64,000 bases of DNA from Thermaerobacillus caldiproteolyticus (GCF_013761245.1 NZ_JACDUT010000001.1:372001-436000); one strand, 5' to 3'; positions 27,399 to 37,187 are shown, counted from the first letter of the stretch. Made by a program: numbers and translations. The notes: generated by a model from the letters alone, not told the origin.

Positions 27399-30240
27399 AC
27401 CATCTATTCTTTCCATTTTCACCGTCCGAAGATGTTTTTTCTTGAACGATGACCATCATCGAATCATCAATGTCCTGACCGAGCGGGTTTTTTTCGTCAG
27501 CGACTGCGGTAATCGTCGCATATCCGATATCTTTGGCAACAATATACCATTTTCCATTCTGCGAACGCACTTCAACATATTCCGGAGCGCTAGATTGAAC
27601 AGACTTAATTTTTTGGTTTGTCGCGTTGCTTGGGATAAATGTGATTTTTGAGTTAATTTCTATTTGCTCTCCTACTGTAACATACAAAATCGGCTGTTTG
27701 AATTGAATTGCTTCAAGCGGGATTACTGGATCGATAACCGTTATTCTCGCTGTAGCTGTGACATTGCTGCCGTCTTGCGCTTTAACAGTAATATCGACTA
27801 CACCTGGATGAACAGCAACCACTTGGCCTTCGTTGACCGTTGCTACGTTCGGATCGCTTGAAGTCCATTGAAGTGATTGGTCCGTTGCGTCATTCGGTAC
27901 AATCGTTACCGGAATCGTTTGGGTGGCTCCCACATTCATCGTTGATTGATACGTTCCTAATTGTAATTGGCTAATCAATTTTTTATAGGTTAAAGATACA
28001 GTGGCAATGCCGTCTCCTTTTGTAAAACCGCCTTTTGATTTGACGGAAATAACAGAATATCCATCGAAGGTAATCGGTATTTCATAAGGATCATTTAACG
28101 GTTTCCAACTTGCATCTTGTTTGGCATTTTCCACTCGATATTCATACGATACCCCTTCTCCTGCCACTAAGCCGACTACACGCACTTTTGTCGGTTCTGT
28201 GACAACGGAGCCACTCGCCACTTCTTGACCGTTCTCTTTAAAAATTTTCAATCGAGGGGCTAGGTTTAATTCAACGATTTCATCATTTTTGTACGTAACG
28301 ATGATGACAAGGTCACTGCTATTTGGCTTAAATTCCATCGATTTGATTGGTAACATCAACAGACCATAGTCGTTCGGATGTTTTGTCGTCGCAAGCAAAT
28401 TAGTAGATGCAGCTAACGATTGCCACTTTGAAACAAGCCCGCGACTATCTCCTTCATAATAAATGTCAGGAAATTCTAATAGCCGCACTTTCATGCTGAT
28501 GAATTGCGGGGCTACCGGCAATGTTGAAGTACGCGCACCATATTTACTATCTGTAAACGAAACAGTTGCGATTGGCAATTGCACCCCTTCCATCGCCCAG
28601 TTCGCTTGCAACGTTAAACTAGCTGTAAGATTGGCGCTATTTAATTTTGTATAATCAATATTGGTGTTCGGAAAATCGATTTCGGCATACGTTACATCAT
28701 TATTGCTATAAACATTCACATTGGGTGAAGGAACAACGGTAATTCCTTCAGGAAGAGGCTGAATAATTTTAATATTGCTCAAGTTACCCGTCACACCGCT
28801 TCCCACATATCCAACGGCGGTTAATGAATATTGGGCGGTAAACCGATTGGAGTCGCTGTTATTGTTTCCGTATTTGATTAAGTCACTAACATTTCTTGAA
28901 ATTCCTTGTAAACGAACATTGCCTGTAAATGAAGGGGGAACTTCATCTTTCACGACTACCGTCACCGATTTTGTCTTTGCTGGCTGCAGCACTCCATACA
29001 CATCACGATACGTTAGTTCCAAATTAAATGTATATGTTCCTTTTTCTTTAAATAAGACCGGAATCGAAATATTAACGGGTGGCGGTGCCGGCTGCCCGAC
29101 TTTATAACTGATGTTAAAGGTTATATATGCATTTTCTTTCGCATCGTCAAGCCAAACGTTTTCATTTTCCACAATCTGTACTTTTCCGTTAAACGCTTTT
29201 AACGGAATTTTTACCGTTCCGCTTAATACCGGGTCGGTTGCTAGTTTCGAAAATTGTTGGAAAATCTCCGTTAAGTTTTGAGCTGTTCCTTGCTTCGCTT
29301 GCCCGCCTGTTGTCGATGATAGCTTCTCTAAATAATCCATATCGACGTCTTTATTGTCACCAAAGCCAATGGAATAAAGCGTAATATTATTCATTCCAAG
29401 ATCTTTTGCCACATTAATTCCATGAGTACGGATTATTTCTTCGAAATTTTTGTAAGTTGTATAACTACGGTATGTGGCTGTTTGCTTACCACTTGGATAA
29501 TAAATAGTTCGATCCGCTGTTCTTCCATCAGAGTATAGTACATATTCGACATCTAAATCTTCTGTTACTTGTTTGCATTTTTTCCACGGCCATATTCCTT
29601 CACAAACTTCATACGTAACCGGCTCTTTCGCTTTAGAAACCGTTGGCACCCCATCCGTTAAAAAGATAATATATTTTTTGCGGGTCGGATCGTTGAAAAA
29701 CGATTGAGCTTGCTGCAAAGCTTGCTTGTAGTTAGTTCCACCATTTGCAACGAGGCTATTAGCCGTTTGTAAAATCTTATCTAAATGCTGTTTGACATCA
29801 TACGTTCCACTAGGGAACGGAACGACTTTATTGTATTGAACATCACTAGAAAAAGGAACAAGGGCAAATCGGTCACTAGAATTCGCATTGGCCTTGAAAT
29901 AGTCTACGGCTGAGCTGAGCGCTTGTTTGGCACTTTGAAATTTCATCGGATTTGTTCCTAATTCATCCATCGATCCTGACACGTCAAAAACAAAGACAAC
30001 ATCAATAGGCGGACGGACAATGCTGGTAATTTTTCCTTGGGGGGTTAACGTCACGTCTAACCTTCCTTGAGCGTCTTCATTTGCCGGCTTAGCGTATTCA
30101 TTTTGTGAAGGTGTTACATCAAAGACTAAGGAAGCGTTATCCGAACTACTTCCTAAAACCGTATTTCCATTGCTAAAAAACAAACTAAAGAGAATAATGA
30201 CGAAACCAAAGAACATGAAAGCGTTTTTTCTCTGTATCAC
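27397..30240 (-). CDS. Secreted von Willebrand A domain protein, candidate pilus adhesin
   Basis: A 947-residue exported protein. Residues 1-30 look like a signal peptide. A vWA domain spans about 77-330 with an intact MIDAS metal site (DVSGS at 86-90, and FLTDGVPT) and a Cys-containing insert (CEGIWPWKKC). Beta-rich Ig-like regions fill about 340-740, followed by two BIG2-like repeats (about 755-930, e.g. LQWTSSDPNVATVNEGQVVAV). No LPXTG, membrane anchor or pilin leader is seen. GTG start follows GGAGGAGTGA. Convergent with the minor pilins. Proteobacterial PilY1 tip adhesins also carry a vWA domain; that analogy is inference. It could instead be an independent surface protein. Confidence 0.85.
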   Translation of the reverse strand: MIQRKNAFMFFGFVIILFSLFFSNGNTVLGSSSDNASLVFDVTPSQNEYAKPANEDAQGRLDVTLTPQGKITSIVRPPIDVVFVFDVSGSMDELGTNPMKFQSAKQALSSAVDYFKANANSSDRFALVPFSSDVQYNKVVPFPSGTYDVKQHLDKILQTANSLVANGGTNYKQALQQAQSFFNDPTRKKYIIFLTDGVPTVSKAKEPVTYEVCEGIWPWKKCKQVTEDLDVEYVLYSDGRTADRTIYYPSGKQTATYRSYTTYKNFEEIIRTHGINVAKDLGMNNITLYSIGFGDNKDVDMDYLEKLSSTTGGQAKQGTAQNLTEIFQQFSKLATDPVLSGTVKIPLKAFNGKVQIVENENVWLDDAKENAYITFNISYKVGQPAPPPVNISIPVLFKEKGTYTFNLELTYRDVYGVLQPAKTKSVTVVVKDEVPPSFTGNVRLQGISRNVSDLIKYGNNNSDSNRFTAQYSLTAVGYVGSGVTGNLSNIKIIQPLPEGITVVPSPNVNVYSNNDVTYAEIDFPNTNIDYTKLNSANLTASLTLQANWAMEGVQLPIATVSFTDSKYGARTSTLPVAPQFISMKVRLLEFPDIYYEGDSRGLVSKWQSLAASTNLLATTKHPNDYGLLMLPIKSMEFKPNSSDLVIIVTYKNDEIVELNLAPRLKIFKENGQEVASGSVVTEPTKVRVVGLVAGEGVSYEYRVENAKQDASWKPLNDPYEIPITFDGYSVISVKSKGGFTKGDGIATVSLTYKKLISQLQLGTYQSTMNVGATQTIPVTIVPNDATDQSLQWTSSDPNVATVNEGQVVAVHPGVVDITVKAQDGSNVTATARITVIDPVIPLEAIQFKQPILYVTVGEQIEINSKITFIPSNATNQKIKSVQSSAPEYVEVRSQNGKWYIVAKDIGYATITAVADEKNPLGQDIDDSMMVIVQEKTSSDGENGKNRW

Positions 30241-30278
30241 TCACTCCTCCCCCCCTTCAAAAGTACTATTTTTCTTTC

Positions 30279-30287
30279 ATTATACCA
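30279..30287 (-). promoter_or_regulatory. Extended -10 promoter element of the vWA gene
   Basis: Minus strand TGGTATAAT, a perfect extended -10, 38 bases before the GTG start. No clear -35. It would let the gene be expressed apart from folC, which ends just upstream without a terminator. Confidence 0.5.
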
Positions 30288-30308
30288 ACAATTGTTCCTA
30301 CATAAATA

Positions 30309-31604
30309 TTATTTTTTTAAGAATTTTCTCACTTCAGAAATAAAATAGAGCGAACCTGTTACTAAAAAGAGGTCGGTATCCTTATAGTTGATCTGTTTCT
30401 CTTTTATCCATCGCTGCCAATTATCTTCACACGCTTTTGCCTTATGTTCGCATAAGGCAGCTAATTGTTCAGCGGTTGCTGCTCTTGGAAAAGGAAAAGA
30501 AGTAAATGTGATCGTCTCAGCGATATCAGCAAGCGGTTGAACCATCTTTTCAAGCGGCTTATCGGATAAGGCCGCAAACAATACGTGAACATCTTTGTCA
30601 GGATAGTGCGTTTGTACCGTGTCAATAACACTACGAATGCCCGCTTCGTTATGCGCACCGTCAATGATGATAAGCGGATTATCGGACAATGATTCAAAAC
30701 GGCCGATCCATTTGGCTTTTCCCACTCCATCACGAATGTGTTCTTCCTCAATGATAAATGAATAATACGTCCGCAAATAATCGGCTGCCATGACTGCGAG
30801 CGCGGCATTTTTTACTTGATGAGTCCCGAACATTGTTGTCGTTATATCACGGTATAGTGCAAATGGTGTTTCAACCGAAAAGCGTTCCCCTGTTTCTGTT
30901 GCTGAGTGATTGGTGAGGATAAAATCTCTTCCAATGACATACGTTTTTGCTTTGAGAGAGTTTGCTTTTTCCGAAACAACTTGCAATGCTTCCGATTGCT
31001 CAATACCAGTAATGACGGGAACACCTGATTTAACAATTCCGGCTTTTTCAAAAGCGATGCTCTCAAGCGTATCTCCTAAAATGTTCATATGGTCATAGCC
31101 GATGTTTGTAATGATCGAAAGGATTGGATACACGACATTTGTCGAATCAAAACGGCCGCCGAGACCTGTTTCGATGATGACCATGTCTTGAATATTCATT
31201 TTCCCAAAATAGTAAAACATCATCGCAGTAATGACTTCAAATTCGGTCGGCGCACCAAGCTCTGTCTTTTCAAGTTCTTCAGCAAGCGGCTTGATGATTT
31301 GCACAAGTTCGACAATCTCTTCATCGCGAATCGGCTTGCCGTTCACGCTGATCCGTTCATTGAATTGTTCCACATATGGTGATGTGAACGTGCCGACGGA
31401 ATAACCCGCCTCTTGCAAAATATGGCGCAAATAGCAAACGGTTGATCCCTTGCCGTTCGTTCCGGCAATGTGAACCGCCTTCACGCGGCGCTCTGGATGT
31501 CCTAGTTGCTCCATAAACCATTCCATCCGTTTTAATCCCGGTTTGATTCCTAACGGTAACCGATCGTGAATCCAATCGATGGCCTCTTTATATGTGTGAA
31601 CCAT
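30309..31604 (-). CDS. folC: Folylpolyglutamate synthase / dihydrofolate synthase
   Basis: Adds glutamate to dihydropteroate and to tetrahydrofolates, making retained, active cofactors. The 431 residues include the Mur-ligase-type P-loop HIAGTNGKGSTVCYL (about 44-58), the SPYVEQFNERISVNG folate-binding loop, ETGLGGRFDSTN, and DGAHNEAGIRS in the C-terminal domain. It lies 86 bases downstream of valS, after the valS terminator, in the usual valS-folC order. The vWA gene follows 68 bases later on the same strand with no terminator between. Confidence 0.97.
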   Translation of the reverse strand: MVHTYKEAIDWIHDRLPLGIKPGLKRMEWFMEQLGHPERRVKAVHIAGTNGKGSTVCYLRHILQEAGYSVGTFTSPYVEQFNERISVNGKPIRDEEIVELVQIIKPLAEELEKTELGAPTEFEVITAMMFYYFGKMNIQDMVIIETGLGGRFDSTNVVYPILSIITNIGYDHMNILGDTLESIAFEKAGIVKSGVPVITGIEQSEALQVVSEKANSLKAKTYVIGRDFILTNHSATETGERFSVETPFALYRDITTTMFGTHQVKNAALAVMAADYLRTYYSFIIEEEHIRDGVGKAKWIGRFESLSDNPLIIIDGAHNEAGIRSVIDTVQTHYPDKDVHVLFAALSDKPLEKMVQPLADIAETITFTSFPFPRAATAEQLAALCEHKAKACEDNWQRWIKEKQINYKDTDLFLVTGSLYFISEVRKFLKK

Positions 31605-31629
31605 TTCACATCTCCCCTGTCAACGTAGT

Positions 31630-31662
31630 AAAAAGACGAATCCAAGAAAGCGGATTCGTCTT
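31630..31662 (-). terminator. Terminator after valS
   Basis: Minus strand: AAGACGAATCC, 8-base loop, GGATTCGTCTT followed by TTTAC; perfect 11-bp stem in the valS-folC gap. Confidence 0.85.
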
Positions 31663-31690
31663 CATGATAAATGACGAATAAGACGATTGT

Positions 31691-34333
31691 CTATTTTTTT
31701 AATTCGGCAATGCGCGCACGGACTGCCTCACGTTTTTCAAGATAATCTTTTTCTTTTTTTCGTTCTTCCTCGACAACGTGAGCCGGTGCTTTCGCAAGAA
31801 ATCCTTCGTTGCTGAGTTTCTTTTGAACGCGCTCGACCTCTTTATCAAGCTTTTCAAGTTCTTTTTCGAGACGCTTGATTTCTTCTTCAATGTTAATTAA
31901 TCCTTCAAGCGGTAAGCTTAATTCAGCGCCAGTTACCACTGCGGTCATCGCTTTTTCCGTCGCCGGAATATCAGTGCCAATGACTAATTCGCTCGGGTTG
32001 CAGAATCGTTCGAGATAAGCACGGTTTTTCTTCAGCGTTGCTTCAATGCTCGCATCTTTCGCTTTAATATGCAGCGTAATCGGCTTACTTAATGGCGTAT
32101 TCACTTCTGCACGAATATTGCGCACAGAACGAATGATGTCCACGAGCAGGCGCATTTCCTCTGCCGCTTCGTTGTCCGTTAATTCCGGACGAACTTCTGG
32201 CCATTTCGCTACCGTAATGGATTTGCCTTCATGCGGCAAATGCTGCCAAATTTCCTCGGTAATGAACGGCATAAATGGATGTAATAGACGCATTGTATTG
32301 TCAAGCACATACGCCAGAACAGAGCGAGTCGTTTTCTTCGCTGCTTCGTCATCACCGTATAACGGCAACTTCGCCATTTCAATATACCAATCGCATAAGT
32401 CATCCCAAATGAAGTTGTAAAGCGCTCGACCAACTTCGCCAAATTCATATTTTTCCGCCAGCTTCGTTACCGTTTCAATCGTTTCGTTGAGACGCGTTAA
32501 AATCCATTTATCCGCAACCGATTTTTCGCCTGTTAAATCAATTTCATCATATGTTAGACCGCCCATGTTCATCAACGCAAAGCGGGAAGCGTTCCAAATT
32601 TTGTTCGCAAAATTCCATGTTGCTTCTACTTTTTCTGTGCTGAAGCGCAAATCTTGACCAGGTGAGCTTCCAGTTGCCAAGAAATAGCGAAGCGAGTCAG
32701 CGCCGTATTGGTCGATCACATCCATCGGGTCGACACCGTTGCCGAGCGATTTGCTCATCTTCCGTCCTTGCGCATCGCGTACTAATCCGTGGATTAATAC
32801 ATCTTTAAATGGGCGTGTTCCTGTAAACTCAAGACCTTGGAAAATCATTCGCGATACCCAGAAGAAAATGATATCGTATCCTGTTACGAGTACATCGGTT
32901 GGATAATAACGTTTGTAGTCCTCAGATTCCGTATTCGGCCAGCCCATTGTTGAAAATGGCCATAATGCGGAGCTAAACCATGTATCCAATACGTCTGGGT
33001 CTTGTTCCCAATTTTCGATATCCGCAGGCGGCTCATGGTCCACATAAATTTCTCCAGTTTCTTTATGATACCAAGCCGGAATGCGGTGTCCCCACCATAG
33101 CTGACGAGAAATACACCAATCGCGAATGTTTTCTAGCCAGTGTAAATACGTTTTCTCAAAACGTTCTGGCACGAAGTTGATTTTTCCGTCTGTTTTTTGT
33201 AGCTCAATCGCCGCTTCCGCTAACGGTTTCATTTTCACGAACCATTGTGTAGAAAGATACGGCTCAACAACGGCACCGCTTCGCTCACTGTGACCAACAG
33301 AATGCATATGTTCTTCAATTTTGAAAAGAACTCCTTGTTCTTGAAGGTCTTTGACGATTTGCTTACGGCATTCAAAACGATCAAGTCCTTGATATTGCAT
33401 CGCATTTTCGTTCATCGTACCGTCTTCGTTCATAACGAGAATGCGTGGTAAGTTATGACGGTTCCCGATTTCAAAGTCGTTCGGGTCATGCGCTGGCGTA
33501 ATTTTCACTGCTCCGGAACCGAATTCCATATCGACATACTCGTCGCCGATGATTGGAATTTCACGACCAGTAATCGGTAAAATCACCGTTTTGCCGATTA
33601 AGTGCTTATAGCGCTCATCTTCTGGATGCACAGCTACCGCTGTATCACCGAGCATCGTTTCTGGACGTGTTGTCGCTACCTCAATGTAGCCAGAGCCGTC
33701 AGCGAGCGGATAACGCATATGATAAAGCGCACCTTGTACATCTTTATAGATGACCTCAATATCTGACAGCGCTGTTTTTGTTACCGGGTCCCAGTTAATA
33801 ATGTATTCGCCGCGGTAAATTAAGCCTTTTTTGTACAACGATACAAATACTTCGCGAACCGCTTTGGACAGCCCTTCGTCCAACGTAAAACGTTCGCGCG
33901 TATAATCTAATCCAAGCCCTAATTTCGCCCATTGCTCACGAATGTGACCGGCGTATTCTTCTTTCCATTTCCACGTTTCTTCAACAAATTTTTCACGTCC
34001 TAAATCATGGCGGGAAAGCCCTTGGTGACGAAGCTTTTCTTCTACTTTTGCTTGCGTCGCAATACCGGCATGGTCCATTCCTGGAAGCCATAGAACGTCA
34101 TAGCCTTGCATCCGTTTCATGCGCGTAATAATATCTTGCAACGTTGTATCCCACGCATGACCTAAATGCAATTTTCCTGTGACGTTTGGCGGTGGAATGA
34201 CAATAGTAAACGGCTGTTTATCGCTGTCACCTGTTGCTTCAAAAAATTTGCCTTCCAACCACCATTGATAGCGGTTTGTTTCGACAGCTTTATGGTCGTA
34301 CTTTGTCGACATTGTAATCTCTTTTGTCTCCAT
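31691..34333 (-). CDS. valS: Valyl-tRNA synthetase
   Basis: Class I aminoacyl-tRNA synthetase charging tRNA-Val. The 880 residues carry HIGH-type [14 protein letters not shown] (near residue 44), the editing domain, and KMSKS in [14 protein letters not shown] (near 523), with a C-terminal coiled coil ([20 protein letters not shown]) that binds tRNA. Start ATG at 34333 lies behind GGAGG; the longer frame upstream runs into the T-box terminator. Expression is controlled by a valine-specific T-box leader. Confidence 0.98.
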   Translation of the reverse strand: METKEITMSTKYDHKAVETNRYQWWLEGKFFEATGDSDKQPFTIVIPPPNVTGKLHLGHAWDTTLQDIITRMKRMQGYDVLWLPGMDHAGIATQAKVEEKLRHQGLSRHDLGREKFVEETWKWKEEYAGHIREQWAKLGLGLDYTRERFTLDEGLSKAVREVFVSLYKKGLIYRGEYIINWDPVTKTALSDIEVIYKDVQGALYHMRYPLADGSGYIEVATTRPETMLGDTAVAVHPEDERYKHLIGKTVILPITGREIPIIGDEYVDMEFGSGAVKITPAHDPNDFEIGNRHNLPRILVMNEDGTMNENAMQYQGLDRFECRKQIVKDLQEQGVLFKIEEHMHSVGHSERSGAVVEPYLSTQWFVKMKPLAEAAIELQKTDGKINFVPERFEKTYLHWLENIRDWCISRQLWWGHRIPAWYHKETGEIYVDHEPPADIENWEQDPDVLDTWFSSALWPFSTMGWPNTESEDYKRYYPTDVLVTGYDIIFFWVSRMIFQGLEFTGTRPFKDVLIHGLVRDAQGRKMSKSLGNGVDPMDVIDQYGADSLRYFLATGSSPGQDLRFSTEKVEATWNFANKIWNASRFALMNMGGLTYDEIDLTGEKSVADKWILTRLNETIETVTKLAEKYEFGEVGRALYNFIWDDLCDWYIEMAKLPLYGDDEAAKKTTRSVLAYVLDNTMRLLHPFMPFITEEIWQHLPHEGKSITVAKWPEVRPELTDNEAAEEMRLLVDIIRSVRNIRAEVNTPLSKPITLHIKAKDASIEATLKKNRAYLERFCNPSELVIGTDIPATEKAMTAVVTGAELSLPLEGLINIEEEIKRLEKELEKLDKEVERVQKKLSNEGFLAKAPAHVVEEERKKEKDYLEKREAVRARIAELKK

Positions 34334-34357
34334 CTTGTTTTCCCTCCTATCGTAAAA

Positions 34358-34645
34358 ATAAAAAACTCCCTTCATCCGAAAAGGACGAAAGGAGTAACTT
34401 TCGCGGTACCACCTTTTTTCTTAAGCAAGTAGGCACACTTTTCCTCTTGCTTAAGCACTTCATCGCAATAACGGCTGTAACCGGCTTCTTCTACTAAGCA
34501 ATGCCGTTCAAAGAAGCAGCTCAAGGGCGACCTTCCAACGATAACCGACCTAAGAAATCTCGCAGCTACTGATTTCTCTCTCTGAAGGCGTTATTCGTTG
34601 TACTCTTCCCTATCTTCGCTTTTTCACGTTTCTGTTTATTATACT
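34358..34645 (-). promoter_or_regulatory. T-box leader of valS (valine, GTC specifier)
   Basis: Riboswitch that senses uncharged tRNA-Val. On the minus strand the T-box core GGTGGTACCGCG lies at 34402-34413, followed by a terminator hairpin (34365-34395, with a TTTTTT run). Stem III is a perfect 10-bp stem (CTTAAGCAAG with CTTGCTTAAG, about 34420-34455). The AG box AGAGAGA and GCTG box of stem I are present. By alignment with the leucine T-box of this window, the specifier is GTC at 34529-34531 (GAAG-GTC-GCC), matching valine. Confidence 0.9.
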
Positions 34646-34670
34646 ACCGAAAAACCAAATTCATCGTCAA
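34641..34670 (-). promoter_or_regulatory. Promoter of the valS T-box transcript
   Basis: Minus strand: TTGACG (34665-34670), 18 bases, TAGTAT (34641-34646, running into TATAAT). Directly upstream of the T-box leader. Bases 34671-34787 beyond it are AT-rich and hold nothing else recognised except the region before the plus-strand small gene. Confidence 0.6.
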
Positions 34671-34787
34671 TCATCTTTTCCAAGTTTTTATTTATTTATT
34701 CTCATTTCGCTTTTTGGTGACAAAAAAATCACATTATCCTCATTATTTCATAATGTATTAGTAGCACACTGTTAGGAGAGATGATGG

Positions 34788-34976
34788 ATGAAGAATTTTA
34801 ACCGGTTTTCGTGGCCTCCGTGGCTTCGTCAAGTTCGTATCGTTTGCGTACAAGTCATTATTCCGATTACGATTTTCCAAGGGATTCGCACCATTTTTTT
34901 TCCGACGCCAATTGACGTTATTTTATTAGCGATTTTTGTACTCATTGCCGTGGCCTTGCATCTTGAATGGATTTAA
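34788..34976 (+). CDS. yszA: Small membrane protein, YszA-like
   Basis: A 62-residue protein with an aromatic N-terminus (MKNFNRFSWPPWLRQVR) and one or two hydrophobic stretches (about 18-33 and 42-60). ATG follows GGAGAGATGATGG. A protein of this size occurs at the same place between valS and ysxE in B. subtilis (YszA); the name rests on synteny and memory of that genome. Function unknown. It faces ysxE with a one-base gap and no terminator between, so the two transcripts probably overlap. Confidence 0.65.
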   Translation: MKNFNRFSWPPWLRQVRIVCVQVIIPITIFQGIRTIFFPTPIDVILLAIFVLIAVALHLEWI

Positions 34977-34977
34977 A

Positions 34978-36006
34978 TTACAAAGAAACTTCCGATTGTT
35001 CTTCCGCTTGTTTGGCTTCTTTTATTTGTATAAGACGCATAACGATATATTCGATATTTTTCATTGCCCAATATCGTCGGTGTAATCGGGAAACATAGTC
35101 GCGCTCGCTTCTTTCTTTTTGCCGCTCGGTGGCATATTGGGAAACAAAACGATACATGCTATCCGGCTGAGCTAAATGACTGAAAAAAAAGGCTTGCTCC
35201 TCATCAAGAATGGATAATTGTTGCTCATATTCTACAACCCCATCTATCCACTCGTCACCGATCGGATGAGACGTTCGGACATGATGATATAAAGATGTAA
35301 ATAAATCGGCAAGTGGCGATGCCCAACAGGCGCGCTCCCAACTAAGGAAATACCGATTTCCTTTTTCATCGTGTACGTAATGTGATAATAAAGCATTCCC
35401 ATGAATAAAGACCATTCTCCACTTTTTTGTTTCTTTTATTTTCTCGTACCATTTTTCTAACTGTGTTTCGGCAAACCAATACGCTTGCATCGTTTCATGA
35501 AAATACGTACAAACCTGTAATTGAAACGGAGACATATACCATTCATGTTCACATTGTTCGACATATGATTGTAAAAAGGTCCGCTGCTTTTCCCACTCGC
35601 TTTTCCGTGCTTCATAATAATGGGTAATTTCCTCTTCTTTTACATCGACTTCTTTTAGTGATTGTCGATGCAGGTAAGCAAGATCTCGAAAAAAGGAGCG
35701 TATCCGCTCTCCTCTCTCTGGGTTTGTTCCTTGAGTGATCCACGGCATTAAGTAATAGTATTGCCCTTGATAAAAAACAAACGGAGTTCCTTGTCTTGAC
35801 AAATAGAGAGGAACTGATTGTTTTGTATAGAGAGAATAGGCTTGCTGAACGGTTTGTATCTGCCTATCATGCTTTATTTCTTTCAGCGCAAATACGCCGA
35901 CGTTCGTATAGACTTTTTTCACTTTTCCAACATGATCTATCCGATGTGCTTGTAGACCGTACTGTTGCAAAATGGGGCGATATAATTCAAGAAGTTCACG
36001 ATTCAA
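34978..36006 (-). CDS. ysxE: Spore coat protein YsxE, CotS family
   Basis: Kinase-like spore-coat protein of the CotS/YtaA/YutH family. The 342 residues start NRELLELYRPILQQYGLQ, with VKKVYTNVGVFALKEI (degenerate nucleotide loop), IHGNALLSHYVHDEKG in the place of the catalytic loop (HGN for HGD), and a helical C-terminus. The start is a TTG at 36006, 7 bases after GGGGGG; the frame upstream overlaps spoVID. It follows spoVID by 56 bases, the known sigma-E operon pair, so it is probably made in the mother cell. Confidence 0.88.
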   Translation of the reverse strand: MNRELLELYRPILQQYGLQAHRIDHVGKVKKVYTNVGVFALKEIKHDRQIQTVQQAYSLYTKQSVPLYLSRQGTPFVFYQGQYYYLMPWITQGTNPERGERIRSFFRDLAYLHRQSLKEVDVKEEEITHYYEARKSEWEKQRTFLQSYVEQCEHEWYMSPFQLQVCTYFHETMQAYWFAETQLEKWYEKIKETKKWRMVFIHGNALLSHYVHDEKGNRYFLSWERACWASPLADLFTSLYHHVRTSHPIGDEWIDGVVEYEQQLSILDEEQAFFFSHLAQPDSMYRFVSQYATERQKERSERDYVSRLHRRYWAMKNIEYIVMRLIQIKEAKQAEEQSEVSL

Positions 36007-36062
36007 CAAAAAGCCCCCCTTCTCCACATAAAAAGAAGTGAGGAAGCATTCTTCACTCACCG

Positions 36063-37100
36063 TTATGCGCGGCTGCCCGCCGGCACCGGGATATATAACA
36101 GTTGTCCTTCATGAATATCCGTTCCGTAATCGAGATGATTGGCACGAAGCAGATGTTGCACAGTGACATCATAGCGCTCAGCGATCTTGTCCAATGAATC
36201 CCCTTGCTGAACGATACAAATTTTGACTCTTGAAAAATCCTCTCCTTGTCCCTTCTCAAATAATTTCGTTAAATAAAGGGCGTTTTCATTTTTTGATTTT
36301 GAATACTCCTTCACTTTTTTATCAGCCGACTCTTCCTCGTTTTCATCTCTATTTTCTATTTGCTTAATTGCTCCGATCGATACTTTTGTTTCTTCCTTCT
36401 CTTGAACGGTGTCAATCTCCTCAGCAATTGTCGCAAGCTGTTCTTTATCCTCGTTTCGATTCAGCACCTCGCTCTCTTTCTGTACAAGCTCAGTTTGAGC
36501 TGCACTGATCGGAGAAGCCTCTTCATTTTTCTCTTCTTCTAGGCTTTCGTCATATACTTCACGTTCTTCAAACTGCTCCGTCTCTTCCTCGTAAGCTTCT
36601 TTACGTGCTACCACCTCAAACGGTTCAAACAATGGCTCTTCTTCCTCTTCCTCGTATTGTATGGACTCGTTGCGCGTCTCTTCGCCAATGCCGCTAATCG
36701 AAATATCAGCTGTCAATACGAGCTGACCATTTTCACCTAAGTCGTAATCAAATGATTCGACTGTAACATAGACATCCTCTAAATTTTGAATGCGATTTTT
36801 CGGAATGGTAATATCGACAGGAAAACGATGAAATAATTCACTAATCCCATCCTCACGCGTCGTTACACGTTGTACAAAGCGATGTGCGCTAAAATCGAAC
36901 AGTTCTGAGTCGCTTTCTTCTTCCTCAGTCATTCGATATTCTCCGCTTAATTCTAACGCTCCGCGAATTGTAATATAATGCTCATATTCATCAACTGAAA
37001 TCACTGGATCAAGAGCAATCGAAATCAATTCAGAGACTTCCTGTCCCTTTTTAAACCAGATCGATTCCTCGAGGGAAAAACGCAAATATGATTGGTCCAA
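36063..37100 (-). CDS. spoVID: Spore morphogenetic protein SpoVID
   Basis: Coat encasement protein that surrounds the forespore and recruits coat layers through SpoIVA and SafA. The N-terminal domain (residues about 1-150: LRFSLEESIWFKKGQEVSEL, GALELSGEY) matches SpoVID, followed by a long Glu-rich low-complexity linker (about 160-290) and a C-terminal LysM domain (about 292-340, QQGDSLDKIAERYDVTV). At 345 residues it is much shorter than the B. subtilis protein (575), the difference lying in the linker. TTG at 37100 is 8 bases after GGAGG; another TTG two codons earlier is too close. Confidence 0.93.
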   Translation of the reverse strand: MDQSYLRFSLEESIWFKKGQEVSELISIALDPVISVDEYEHYITIRGALELSGEYRMTEEEESDSELFDFSAHRFVQRVTTREDGISELFHRFPVDITIPKNRIQNLEDVYVTVESFDYDLGENGQLVLTADISISGIGEETRNESIQYEEEEEEPLFEPFEVVARKEAYEEETEQFEEREVYDESLEEEKNEEASPISAAQTELVQKESEVLNRNEDKEQLATIAEEIDTVQEKEETKVSIGAIKQIENRDENEEESADKKVKEYSKSKNENALYLTKLFEKGQGEDFSRVKICIVQQGDSLDKIAERYDVTVQHLLRANHLDYGTDIHEGQLLYIPVPAGSRA

Positions 37101-37152
37101 CCGCAACTCCTCCTTCCATGTCTTTCGCCCGCAAATTTCTATGACATTATCA

Positions 37153-37181
37153 ATTGTATGAGTGACGGTCGGGAGATATGA
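37153..37181 (-). promoter_or_regulatory. Sigma-E-type promoter of spoVID-ysxE
   Basis: Minus strand: TCATATC (37175-37181), a 14-base spacer and CATACAAT (37153-37160), which fits the sigma-E -10 consensus CATACAnT exactly. B. subtilis spoVID is sigma-E dependent. Confidence 0.7.
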
Positions 37182-37187
37182 ATAAAA

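Noticed and set aside
13111-30287. Pilus island as a recently mobile element
   Set aside because: No integrase, transposase, direct repeats or tRNA boundary was found, and flanking gene order is intact; transfer in the distant past cannot be excluded.
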